37,420 bases of DNA from Gemmatimonadota bacterium (GTDB taxonomy: Bacteria > JBHIER01 > G020348925). Below are positions 6,558 through 13,850 of the stretch, one piece after another. The notes beneath the pieces were generated by a model. It saw only the letters and a list, made by a program, of their open reading frames with translations. It made no database searches and was not told the origin of the DNA. Position 1 is the first letter of the stretch. Each line of letters starts with the position of its first letter. The DNA lies in the NCBI GenBank assembly GCA_020348925.1, contig CP070758.1, positions 4,001,038 to 4,038,457 of the forward strand, read 5' to 3'. The position numbers and the translations under genes were made by a program.

Positions 6558-9098
6558 ATGCGATTGTTCTCCAGATATTTCGTACCCATCATTTTAATAT
6601 GTGTCACGGCATTGACCGTCTCCCACTGCAGGAAGCGGAATAGCCAGCAGAAGATAAAGCTGGACAGCATCACTCTTCGCCAGTCCAAGGATTCCTCCGG
6701 ATTGGCCACGACTCTCCAGATTCGACCTGAGAGCCGACGCTCCATTGCGATTTTTCGTTTTGAAAATATTACTGGTGACAGAGAGCTGGACTGGATGCGA
6801 AGGGGGCTCACCCAGATGTTGATCACTGATCTGTCACAGTTCCGGTACCTGGACGTGCTGAGTGAGGAGGACCTCGCCGACATTATGGAGAGGATGGGGA
6901 TTCCCGAGGATCGAGAGCTGGATACACAGCTTGCCGTGGCCGTGGCGAAGGAAGCCCGGTTGGAGACCGCGCTGGTGGGGAACTTCGTCAAAGTCGGAGA
7001 GGCCATCCGGATCGACACCCATCTGTATGATGCCCTCACGGGAAAGCTTCTCAAGGCCAACAGCGTCAGGGGAGAAGGGCTGGAGGAGGTCTTTACCATG
7101 GTGGACGAGCTCACCCAACGCCTCAGGGATGGTCTCAAGCCGACCCTGAGAGAGACTGTTGAGTTTGATAAGGATCTGGCCGATGTGACGACAAAATCCG
7201 TTGAAGCCTATCGCCTCTTGACCGAGGGTACGGGGCGTTATGAAAGCTGCCTCTATGAGGAAGCGGCTGACTACTTCGAAAGGGCAGTCGCTGCCGATAC
7301 GACCTTTGCGACGGCCTATTGGCGACTGGCCCTCACATATACAAATCTTCATAGACATGAAGATGCCCGGAAGGCCCTGGCCAGGGCTGTAGGGTTGGTC
7401 GATCAAATCTCTGAACGGGAGCGTCTCTATATCATGGCCCTCGATGCCGATTTCAAGAGCGATCCCATAGAGATGGTTAAAATATACGAACAGATGGTCC
7501 GACGTTTTCCAAATGACAAGGAGGCGCACTATCGACTGGGGAGAAACTATTCGAAACTCAGAAGATTTGACGAGGCCATCGCCCATTTTGAAACGGCCCT
7601 GGAGATTGATCACACCTATAAACTCGTGCTGACCCAATTGGGATATTCCTATTGGTCACAGGGAATGTACGATAAGGCCGTGGAAACGTTCCGGAGATAC
7701 ATTGAGACAGCACCGGACGAGCCCAACGCCTATGACAGCCTCGGTGAGATCTATCAACGGGCCGGTCGATTCAATGAGGCGATCCGTGAATTCAAAGAGG
7801 CGCTCAAACGGGAACCGGATCTCTATTTCCCATGGCACCATATGGGTGATGCTTACAGGGATGAGGGGGCGTTGGATGAAGCTATAAAATGCTATCAGCG
7901 ATATACAGACCTGGCTCCCAGTGATGCCATCAAGACGGATGGCTACAGGCATGTAGGTGAAATTCATTGGATTGAAGGTGAATATGAAAAAGCGTTGGAG
8001 ATGTTTCAAAAGGCGATGCAGGCAGTCCCGGATAATTTCTTCTTTGTTTCACTCATTGCAGAACTGTACACTGATCAGGGGGATACGATCGGAGCGAAGA
8101 TGTTTCTTGAGGAATGGTTCGAGAGTATGGGAAAGAAGGTTACGGATGATGGCGTCATGAATAATCTCCTCGGCTTTGTGTACGCCTGTCTGGAAAACGA
8201 TCTCCGTATCGATGAGCTCGAACCCTTTGTTGACAGGGCTCAGGCGGTAGCGCCCAACCCTCGCAGCAGAGCCAAGTGTACCTCGATGCGGGCGGCGGTT
8301 CGTCTCGAGCAAGGGGATACCGATTCCGCCCTGAACCTGTGGTTGGAAGCTTTGAGCCTTCCCCTTATTGAGACGCGCTGGGGTATTGAGGCGGAGATCA
8401 TGACCATCTTCTCCCAAGCTATGGCCGACAGTTCTGCCGCTCGTGAAACGATAGTGACATTTCATGAGAAGATTCTCGATATTGCAAGGGAGATTAATAA
8501 TCCGAATATTAAGGCCACCGCGGAGTATCTTCTCTTTGAGTACTATGAGAGGATCGGTGACGGGGTCAGCCTGGAACGGGGACTGACGACCACAGGAACA
8601 CCCCGTGAGTCGGACTGGTGGATCATCGGTCCCTTTGAGAATAAGGCAGAATTTCATCGCCGATTCCCGCCGGAGCGGGAGATCAAGTTGTCCAAATCAT
8701 ATGAAGGGAAAGGGGGGAGGGTGCGGTGGGTGAGAGCCCAGGACGGCACCTTCGACGGATACATCGATCTGAGAGAATTAATGAAACCGGACACATGGGG
8801 TGTGACCTACGGATTTCTCTCCCTCCAAAGCCCGAGTGCACGACGGGCCCAGCTCCGTATCGGAACGGACGACGCCACGAAGGTATGGCTCAATGGAGAA
8901 GAGATTTGGGTGCGGAATGAACGTCGGACAGCGGTTACGGATAACGATATCATTCCTGTGGAATTGGAAGAGGGAACGAATACAATCCTGATAAAAGTCT
9001 ATCAGACAATTTCTGGATGGGGATTCTTTTTCCGTATTACAGATCCGGCGGGAAATGGTTTACGGGATATTACTTTTGGACCGCACGTCGCAAGTTGA
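6558..9098 (+). CDS. TPR lipoprotein with CsgG/FlgO-like domain and jelly-roll-like C-terminus, paralog 1
   Basis: The 846-residue protein has a signal segment ending LTVSHC, with Cys24 the likely lipidated residue although -1 is His. A conserved QKIKLD motif follows. Residues 60-200 (RSIAIFRFENITGDRELDWMRRGLTQMLITDLSQ...) match the CsgG / FlgO / TolB-N type of domain found in outer-membrane assembly lipoproteins. Residues 213-525 form a TPR array with repeats such as FDEAIAHFETALEID and FNEAIREFKEALKREP. After a helical stretch, a conserved C-terminal domain (about 678-846) starts TPRESDWWIIGPF and holds LRIGTDDATKVWLNGEEIWV and EEGTNTILIKVYQ. That pattern resembles glycosidase-type beta-sandwich carbohydrate-binding domains. 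The combination suggests a periplasmic or surface protein that binds partners through TPRs and perhaps sugars; function is unknown. No clear Shine-Dalgarno precedes the ATG. Confidence 0.85.
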   Translation: MRLFSRYFVPIILICVTALTVSHCRKRNSQQKIKLDSITLRQSKDSSGLATTLQIRPESRRSIAIFRFENITGDRELDWMRRGLTQMLITDLSQFRYLDVLSEEDLADIMERMGIPEDRELDTQLAVAVAKEARLETALVGNFVKVGEAIRIDTHLYDALTGKLLKANSVRGEGLEEVFTMVDELTQRLRDGLKPTLRETVEFDKDLADVTTKSVEAYRLLTEGTGRYESCLYEEAADYFERAVAADTTFATAYWRLALTYTNLHRHEDARKALARAVGLVDQISERERLYIMALDADFKSDPIEMVKIYEQMVRRFPNDKEAHYRLGRNYSKLRRFDEAIAHFETALEIDHTYKLVLTQLGYSYWSQGMYDKAVETFRRYIETAPDEPNAYDSLGEIYQRAGRFNEAIREFKEALKREPDLYFPWHHMGDAYRDEGALDEAIKCYQRYTDLAPSDAIKTDGYRHVGEIHWIEGEYEKALEMFQKAMQAVPDNFFFVSLIAELYTDQGDTIGAKMFLEEWFESMGKKVTDDGVMNNLLGFVYACLENDLRIDELEPFVDRAQAVAPNPRSRAKCTSMRAAVRLEQGDTDSALNLWLEALSLPLIETRWGIEAEIMTIFSQAMADSSAARETIVTFHEKILDIAREINNPNIKATAEYLLFEYYERIGDGVSLERGLTTTGTPRESDWWIIGPFENKAEFHRRFPPEREIKLSKSYEGKGGRVRWVRAQDGTFDGYIDLRELMKPDTWGVTYGFLSLQSPSARRAQLRIGTDDATKVWLNGEEIWVRNERRTAVTDNDIIPVELEEGTNTILIKVYQTISGWGFFFRITDPAGNGLRDITFGPHVAS

Positions 9099-9155
9099 GT
9101 TTGAAGTTATGGGTTCTGAGTTACGGTCAAGCGGATTTTGGGGGATACAACTGGG

Positions 9156-9192
9156 AAGAGAGAAAATGAACCTCTCTTTGTGTTGTTTTTGA
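9156..9192 (+). terminator. possible intrinsic terminator after paralog 1
   Basis: AAGAGAG (9156-9162) pairs with CTCTCTT (9172-9178), followed by GTGTTGTTTTT. The stem is AT/GA-rich and only 7 bp, so the call is moderate. It separates paralog 1 from the promoter element of paralog 2. Confidence 0.5.
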
Positions 9193-9228
9193 ATGAATTA
9201 CGGTCCTCTCTGGCATCGGTCTTATTGC

Positions 9229-9256
9229 TTGAAACTTTTCCGTGAAGAGTAAGTCT
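9229..9256 (+). promoter_or_regulatory. ECF-sigma-like promoter element of TPR lipoprotein 2
   Basis: TTGAAACTTT (9229-9238) and GTCT (9253-9256) with exactly 17 nt between GAAAC and GTCT, as at the other two paralogs; the spacer sequences differ. It lies 110 nt before the ATG at 9367. The presence of its own element argues that paralog 2 is not simply read through from paralog 1. Confidence 0.6.
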
Positions 9257-9366
9257 TATATTGTAACAGTTGTAACAGATTCAGAGAAAAGTGATCAAAT
9301 GCGTGAGACGAAAAGGTCTCGTTTTCAGTCGAAAAGTCGAAAGGTTTAAAAGTCAAAAAAGCGAGA

Positions 9367-11910
9367 ATGAAAACACTACTCAGAAACGTTGTTGTGTGGA
9401 CGATGGTCCTGTCCACGACCGTCCTTTTCTCCCAATGTTCGAAGAGGGATGGCCGGCAGAAGATTAAGTTGGACGGTGCAGCCGTGCGTGAAGCCAAAGC
9501 CTCCACCGGCTTGGCCACAACCATTCAGATTCAACCCGAAGAACGACGGTCGATTGGGGTCTTCTGTTTCGAAAATGTGACCGAAGATGAGGATCTGGAC
9601 TGGATGCGACGGGGACTGATGGAAATGTTGATCACGGATCTGTCACAGTCCCGATATGTGGATGTGTTTGGCGAGCAAGGGCTTGCCGAGATTATGGAGA
9701 GGATGGGGATCACTGATCACCAGTCGCTGGGTGCAACCATGGCCATCTCTGTTGGACGGGAGGCGCGCTTAGAGACGGTGTTGGTGGGCGGGTTTGCCAG
9801 GATAGGGGAAACCATCCGAATCGACGTCCAGCTTTACGAGACACGGACCGGGAATCTGTTGAAGTCAGACCGGGTGGAATGTCGGGGGTTGGAGGAGGTG
9901 TTTCCCATGGTGGATGAGCTGACCAAACGGGTCAGAGACGGTCTGAGGCCAACCTTGAAGGGATTGGTCGAGTTCGACAAGGATCTTGCCGATGCCACCA
10001 CGAGTTCCATCGAGGCATATCGATATTTTACCGAAGGATTGGAGCGGTTCGATAAGTATTTCTATGATGACGCGGCCGAGTACTTCGAGAGGGCGGTGGA
10101 GATCGACACGACCTTTGCGACTGCCTATGCGAGGCTCGCCATCTCCTACGCGGCACTATCCCGGGGGAGGGATACACGGAATACCTTGGCCAAGGCTGTG
10201 GCCTTGATCGACCGCGTCACCGAGAGAGAGCGGCTCAACATTATTGCTCTGGATGCCGAGTTGAACGGCGATTCGAAAAGGGTGCTCGAGACGTACGAGA
10301 AAATGGTTCAACTCTTTCCGAGAGACAAGGAGGCCCACTTTCGACTGGCCAACGTGTACAGCGCTTTCAGAAGATACGATGAGGCCATAAGGGAATATGA
10401 GGCGGCCCTGGAGATCGACAATACCTATATCCATCCGTATAATTTCCTGGGATATCTGTATGCCAGACGAGGGCAGTACGATAAGGGTGTGGAAACGTTG
10501 CGACAGTATATGGAGCTGGTCCCAGATGAGCCGAATCCCCACGATAGCATCGGCGAGATCTGTCAGGAGGCAGGTCGCTTCGATGATGCCATCGATGAGT
10601 TTAAGAGAGCCTTGAAGCTTAAATCCGATTTTTATTTTTCTTGGGGACACATGGGCACGACGTACATGAATAAGGGGGAGTTCGATCAAGCCCTGAACGC
10701 CTTTCGTCGCTATATCGATGTATGTCCCAGTGGGTATCTCAAGTCGGACGGTATCCGGTCTGTTGGCGAAATCCAATGGGCCAGAGGTAAGTACAAAGAG
10801 GCTCTGAAAACATTTCGCGAGGCGTTGAAAGTCTATCCTGACAATTACTCTCTCGTTACCCTGATCGGTGACTTGTTCACAGAACAGGGCGATACATCGG
10901 AGACAAAAAAATTCCAGGAAGAGTGGTTTTGGAGCACCGGAGAAAGGATACTGGAGGAGGACAATTTTGCTGTTGTCAGGTATTTTTTACAGACCTGTCT
11001 CGTGAACAACATCCATCCTGAGGAGTTGGATCCGTATCTTGATAAGATGATGGAACTGGCCGAAAACGATTTAAACAGGGCACTCTGTACGTACTTGCAA
11101 GGCGTGGCCCGTTTGCAGGAGGGGCAAACCGACTCGGCCCTGGCCGATTTTCGAGAAGCCGTTCCACCCTTCTTCTCCCTGGAGACAAGACAGGGATTGT
11201 CTAGATTTTCGATGAAAAATATCTCTCAGGCCCTGACCAAGAGTACATTCGATCCGGAGGAGCGTCTAACATTTTACGGAGACCTGGTTGATCTTGGGCG
11301 TGAGATGGCCAATCCCACACTGGAAGCCAGTGCCAGATATCTTATTATGGATTATTTCAAATCGACGGGGGACGATGAGGCGTTGGAGCGAGAGCTGAAA
11401 GCGACGGGGACCCCGCGTGAATCAGATTGGTGGATCATCGGTCCCTTTGATAACAACAAAGGGTTTCATCACCGGTTTCCCCCGGAGCGAAGGATCAACC
11501 TGACGAAATCTTACAAGGGCAAGGGCGGAAAAGTTCATTGGAGGCAAGAACAGGACAGCGTCTTAGACGGATACGTTGATTTGAAAGAACTGATCGATCC
11601 AGAAGTGTGGACTGTGGCCTACGGATTTCTTACGTTTGATTGCCCGACGGCCCGCCAGGCCCAACTTCGGATCGGGACGAATGAGGCGACGAAAGTCTGG
11701 CTCAATGAGCAAGAGGTTTGGGTGAGAAACTTACGGCGCGACGCCTTTTTTGACAGTGATATTGTCCCCGTGGAGTTGGCAGCAGGCACAAATACAATCC
11801 TCATCAAAGTGTGTCAGATAGTGGATGCTTGGGGGTTCTACTTCCGCGTTACGGACCCACAGGGAAATCCTTTCGACGACATCACGTTCCTACCACAGAT
11901 TGTTAGCTAA
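9367..11910 (+). CDS. TPR lipoprotein with CsgG/FlgO-like domain and jelly-roll-like C-terminus, paralog 2
   Basis: This 847-residue protein aligns with paralog 1 over its whole length. It has a signal segment ending VLFSQC (Cys24, Gln at -1), the QKIKLD motif, and a CsgG/FlgO-like domain (RSIGVFCFENVTEDEDLDWMRRGLMEMLITDLSQ). A TPR array follows (YDEAIREYEAALEID, FDDAIDEFKRALKLK, FDQALNAFRRYID), then the C-terminal domain starting TPRESDWWIIGPFDNNKGFHHRF and ending LRIGTNEATKVWLNEQEVWV ... DITFLPQIVS. The protein sequence is clearly homologous to its neighbours but the codons have diverged, so the duplication is old and both copies appear maintained by selection. The next gene, a phosphofructokinase, points toward it from the other strand; an inverted repeat at 11988-12041 lies between them. 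Role unknown. Confidence 0.85.
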   Translation: MKTLLRNVVVWTMVLSTTVLFSQCSKRDGRQKIKLDGAAVREAKASTGLATTIQIQPEERRSIGVFCFENVTEDEDLDWMRRGLMEMLITDLSQSRYVDVFGEQGLAEIMERMGITDHQSLGATMAISVGREARLETVLVGGFARIGETIRIDVQLYETRTGNLLKSDRVECRGLEEVFPMVDELTKRVRDGLRPTLKGLVEFDKDLADATTSSIEAYRYFTEGLERFDKYFYDDAAEYFERAVEIDTTFATAYARLAISYAALSRGRDTRNTLAKAVALIDRVTERERLNIIALDAELNGDSKRVLETYEKMVQLFPRDKEAHFRLANVYSAFRRYDEAIREYEAALEIDNTYIHPYNFLGYLYARRGQYDKGVETLRQYMELVPDEPNPHDSIGEICQEAGRFDDAIDEFKRALKLKSDFYFSWGHMGTTYMNKGEFDQALNAFRRYIDVCPSGYLKSDGIRSVGEIQWARGKYKEALKTFREALKVYPDNYSLVTLIGDLFTEQGDTSETKKFQEEWFWSTGERILEEDNFAVVRYFLQTCLVNNIHPEELDPYLDKMMELAENDLNRALCTYLQGVARLQEGQTDSALADFREAVPPFFSLETRQGLSRFSMKNISQALTKSTFDPEERLTFYGDLVDLGREMANPTLEASARYLIMDYFKSTGDDEALERELKATGTPRESDWWIIGPFDNNKGFHHRFPPERRINLTKSYKGKGGKVHWRQEQDSVLDGYVDLKELIDPEVWTVAYGFLTFDCPTARQAQLRIGTNEATKVWLNEQEVWVRNLRRDAFFDSDIVPVELAAGTNTILIKVCQIVDAWGFYFRVTDPQGNPFDDITFLPQIVS

Positions 11911-11987
11911 TCCGGTATGACATAGCGGAGGAGCATGGGTGCCGAGGGGTAGCGATGAAAGAGCAGGACGTCGTGCCGCGCGGGTCA

Positions 11988-12041
11988 CTCGTCTCAAGCC
12001 GCGGATTCTTGGAGATACTCAGAATACTCACCTGAGACGAG
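11988..12041. terminator. inverted repeat between convergent genes
   Basis: CTCGTCTCA (11988-11996) pairs perfectly with TGAGACGAG (12033-12041); inside the loop ATTCT and AGAAT can pair too. It sits between paralog 2 and the phosphofructokinase gene, which end toward each other. There is no T-run, so it may be a rho-type pause or transcript-end stabiliser. Confidence 0.4.
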
Positions 12042-12057
12042 AAAGCGGCGATCGTTC

Positions 12058-13263
12058 TTATGCCTCACTCGTCATGATGAAGAGCGGTTGCATTTCAAAA
12101 CTTTTGTAAAACGGCCGCAGACGTTCGGTATTGTAATTTTTCTTGACGTTCACAATCTTCTTGGAACTTGTGACCACCTCGATGGGTACATTGTCATATC
12201 GTCCGTTCTTCAGCACGACGAGCCGCCCGTGAATTCCTTCCAAAATAAGATCCAAGGCCAGATTCCCGTAGGCCATGGGGACGACGGAGTCGCAGGCGTC
12301 CGGATCACCCCCTCGTACGATGTACCCCAATTTCTGGCTGATGACATTTATGGGTTTGCCGTTGTTGAATTTGGGTGAGAGCCCTTTCAATCTTACTGCT
12401 ACAAGGTCACCGATGCCGCCCAATTTTGCGTGCCCATAGGCATCTCTGACCGTATCCTGAAACACCATTTCACCGCCTTCGAACATGGCTCCCTCTGAGA
12501 CCAGTACTATAGAATACTTACTTGGATTTTTGTAGCGATCCTCGGTGAGCAGTTCTGTGAGGTGTTCGATATTGAATTTGTACTCGGGAATGACGCACCT
12601 GTTCGCGGCACCGGCCATGGTCGGCAGCATGGCAGTGAAACCGGCGTAGCGGCCAAAAACTTCGAGAACCAAGAACCGTTCATGAGATCCCGCTGTTGTC
12701 CTCAGGCTATTTGTCATCATTATGGTCCTCGTAACGCAAGTGCTGAATCCGATGCAGTATTCCGTTCCGGGGACGTCGTTGTCCATGGTTTTGGGAATGG
12801 CCACAACTTTCACGCCTTCCTTATAGAGCCGCACACCGTAGCCGAGGGTATCGTCACCACCGATGGGAATGAGGTAATCGACACCCAGAAAGTCCAGATT
12901 TTTAACGACCTCTGGTGTGAGATCGTTCGTTTCATGGGCGTATGTGTCCTGGAGGTGAGGAGGGACATTCGCTTTGGGGATATGACTGGGGCGGGTACGA
13001 GAGGTGTGCAGGAAGGTGCCGCCTGTCCTTCCGACTTTATTCACGATTTCTTCGGTGAGAATTTGATAGCTCTCGCTATTATCGACTTTCTTATCCCGTA
13101 TCAACTCTGTGATACCGGCCCATCCTCGACGGAGCCCGATAACCTGATATCCTTCGTGAATAGCCCGGAGGGTGACCGCACGGATGGCAGGATTGAGACC
13201 CGGCACATCGCCACCACCGGTTAGAATTGCAATAACACCTTTTTTCGTTTTTACGTTTGTCAT
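12058..13263 (-). CDS. pfp: 6-phosphofructokinase, pyrophosphate-type active site
   Basis: The 401-residue protein is a phosphofructokinase: ILTGGGDVPGLNPAIR at the N-terminus (residues 13-28), the substrate motif PKTMDNDVPGTEYCIGF, and MTNSLRTTAGSHERFLVLEVFGRYAGF. Two positions separate ATP from pyrophosphate users. The phosphate-donor loop reads IGGDDTL (GGDDT at 135-139, where ATP enzymes have GGDGS), and the catalytic loop has Lys in PKTMDND (ATP enzymes have PGTIDND). Both match pyrophosphate-dependent enzymes, which act reversibly on fructose 6-phosphate in glycolysis and gluconeogenesis. GGAGG lies 7 nt before the ATG. It is monocistronic with its own promoter (13369-13396), and it sits oppositely oriented inside the array of TPR lipoproteins. 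The enzyme call is certain; the donor preference is inferred from residues. Confidence 0.94.
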   Translation of the reverse strand: MTNVKTKKGVIAILTGGGDVPGLNPAIRAVTLRAIHEGYQVIGLRRGWAGITELIRDKKVDNSESYQILTEEIVNKVGRTGGTFLHTSRTRPSHIPKANVPPHLQDTYAHETNDLTPEVVKNLDFLGVDYLIPIGGDDTLGYGVRLYKEGVKVVAIPKTMDNDVPGTEYCIGFSTCVTRTIMMTNSLRTTAGSHERFLVLEVFGRYAGFTAMLPTMAGAANRCVIPEYKFNIEHLTELLTEDRYKNPSKYSIVLVSEGAMFEGGEMVFQDTVRDAYGHAKLGGIGDLVAVRLKGLSPKFNNGKPINVISQKLGYIVRGGDPDACDSVVPMAYGNLALDLILEGIHGRLVVLKNGRYDNVPIEVVTSSKKIVNVKKNYNTERLRPFYKSFEMQPLFIMTSEA

Positions 13264-13368
13264 CGTAAGACCTCCGTGTTCATTTCATGACAGTGCTTTT
13301 TGTTGGGACATTCTTTGAAGTGTTCTGTGTCCCGGGGTCTGAACGTCTTTCTCCCCTGGTAATTCTTA

Positions 13369-13396
13369 AAAATACCAAAGCCAAGGCCAATGTCAA
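13369..13396 (-). promoter_or_regulatory. sigma70-type promoter of the phosphofructokinase gene
   Basis: Minus strand TTGACA (13396-13391), 16-nt spacer, TATTTT (13374-13369). The leader would be about 100 nt. Confidence 0.5.
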
Positions 13397-13459
13397 GGGA
13401 TTTCTATTCTTCAGATAGGACCGATATCAGGGGACATCTGTTCTTCAGAGTGAAGGATG

Positions 13460-13655
13460 TAGCGGGGGGTAACGGGGCGCGGTGGAACAGAGAAGTGAGG
13501 TGCCGAGGAGGAAGGAAAAATTGATGGGGAGGAGACAGGAGACGCAAGAGAGGATACCGGAGACAGGACGTGGCAGGGGGAGGAGGTGAGGTGAACGAAT
13601 GCAAGAGTATGGGCGCTAAGAAGAAGAAAAAACAGAGAAAAACACCACCAATCGG
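13460..13655. repeat. purine-rich tract with degenerate GGAGACAGGA repeats
   Basis: For roughly 200 bases the plus strand is strongly enriched in G and A, with degenerate repetition (GGAGACAGGA near 13532, GGAGACAGGA near 13560, and several GAGGAGG blocks). Two overlapping minus-strand ORFs of 84-85 codons encode only Pro/Leu/Phe/Ser-rich low-complexity peptide and are considered spurious. The rest of 13264-13698 holds the phosphofructokinase promoter and nothing else that I recognise. Confidence 0.55.
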
Positions 13656-13698
13656 CATCGGATAGCACCCCTCAAATCTCCAGCATCTGCCTTTTTAA

Positions 13699-13726
13699 TT
13701 GAAACTTTCTGAGAGAGATATGGTCT
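13699..13726 (+). promoter_or_regulatory. ECF-sigma-like promoter element of TPR lipoprotein 3
   Basis: TTGAAACTTT (13699-13708) and GTCT (13723-13726), with the same 17-nt distance between GAAAC and GTCT as at paralogs 1 and 2. It lies 124 nt upstream of the start at 13851. Confidence 0.6.
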
Positions 13727-13770
13727 ATTTTATACTTGTAGGGAGACACGTCTTTGTTATATCTTAGAGA

Positions 13771-13806
13771 GCGGTTCGGCGAAGACCGAACCGCAACACT
13801 TTTTTG
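13771..13806 (+). promoter_or_regulatory. leader hairpin with T-run before paralog 3
   Basis: GCGGTTCGG (13771-13779) pairs perfectly with CCGAACCGC (13786-13794), 6-nt loop, followed by AACACTTTTTT. It lies after the ECF-like element and 45 nt before the start codon, so it may be a transcription attenuator of paralog 3. A plain terminator of a short upstream transcript is the alternative. Confidence 0.55.
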
Positions 13807-13850
13807 TGGTTGAAAATGACCGATCTGTTTTACAAATCACGTGAGGATTC

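Noticed and set aside
6834-7637. Long antisense ORF within TPR paralog 1, and similar ones in paralogs 2 and 3
   Set aside because: Shadow frames of a repetitive, high-codon-bias coding region; the sense protein has clear domains.
13404-13668. Two overlapping minus-strand ORFs of 84-85 codons
   Set aside because: They arise from the purine-rich tract and encode only low-complexity Pro/Leu/Ser/Phe peptide; no ribosome site.
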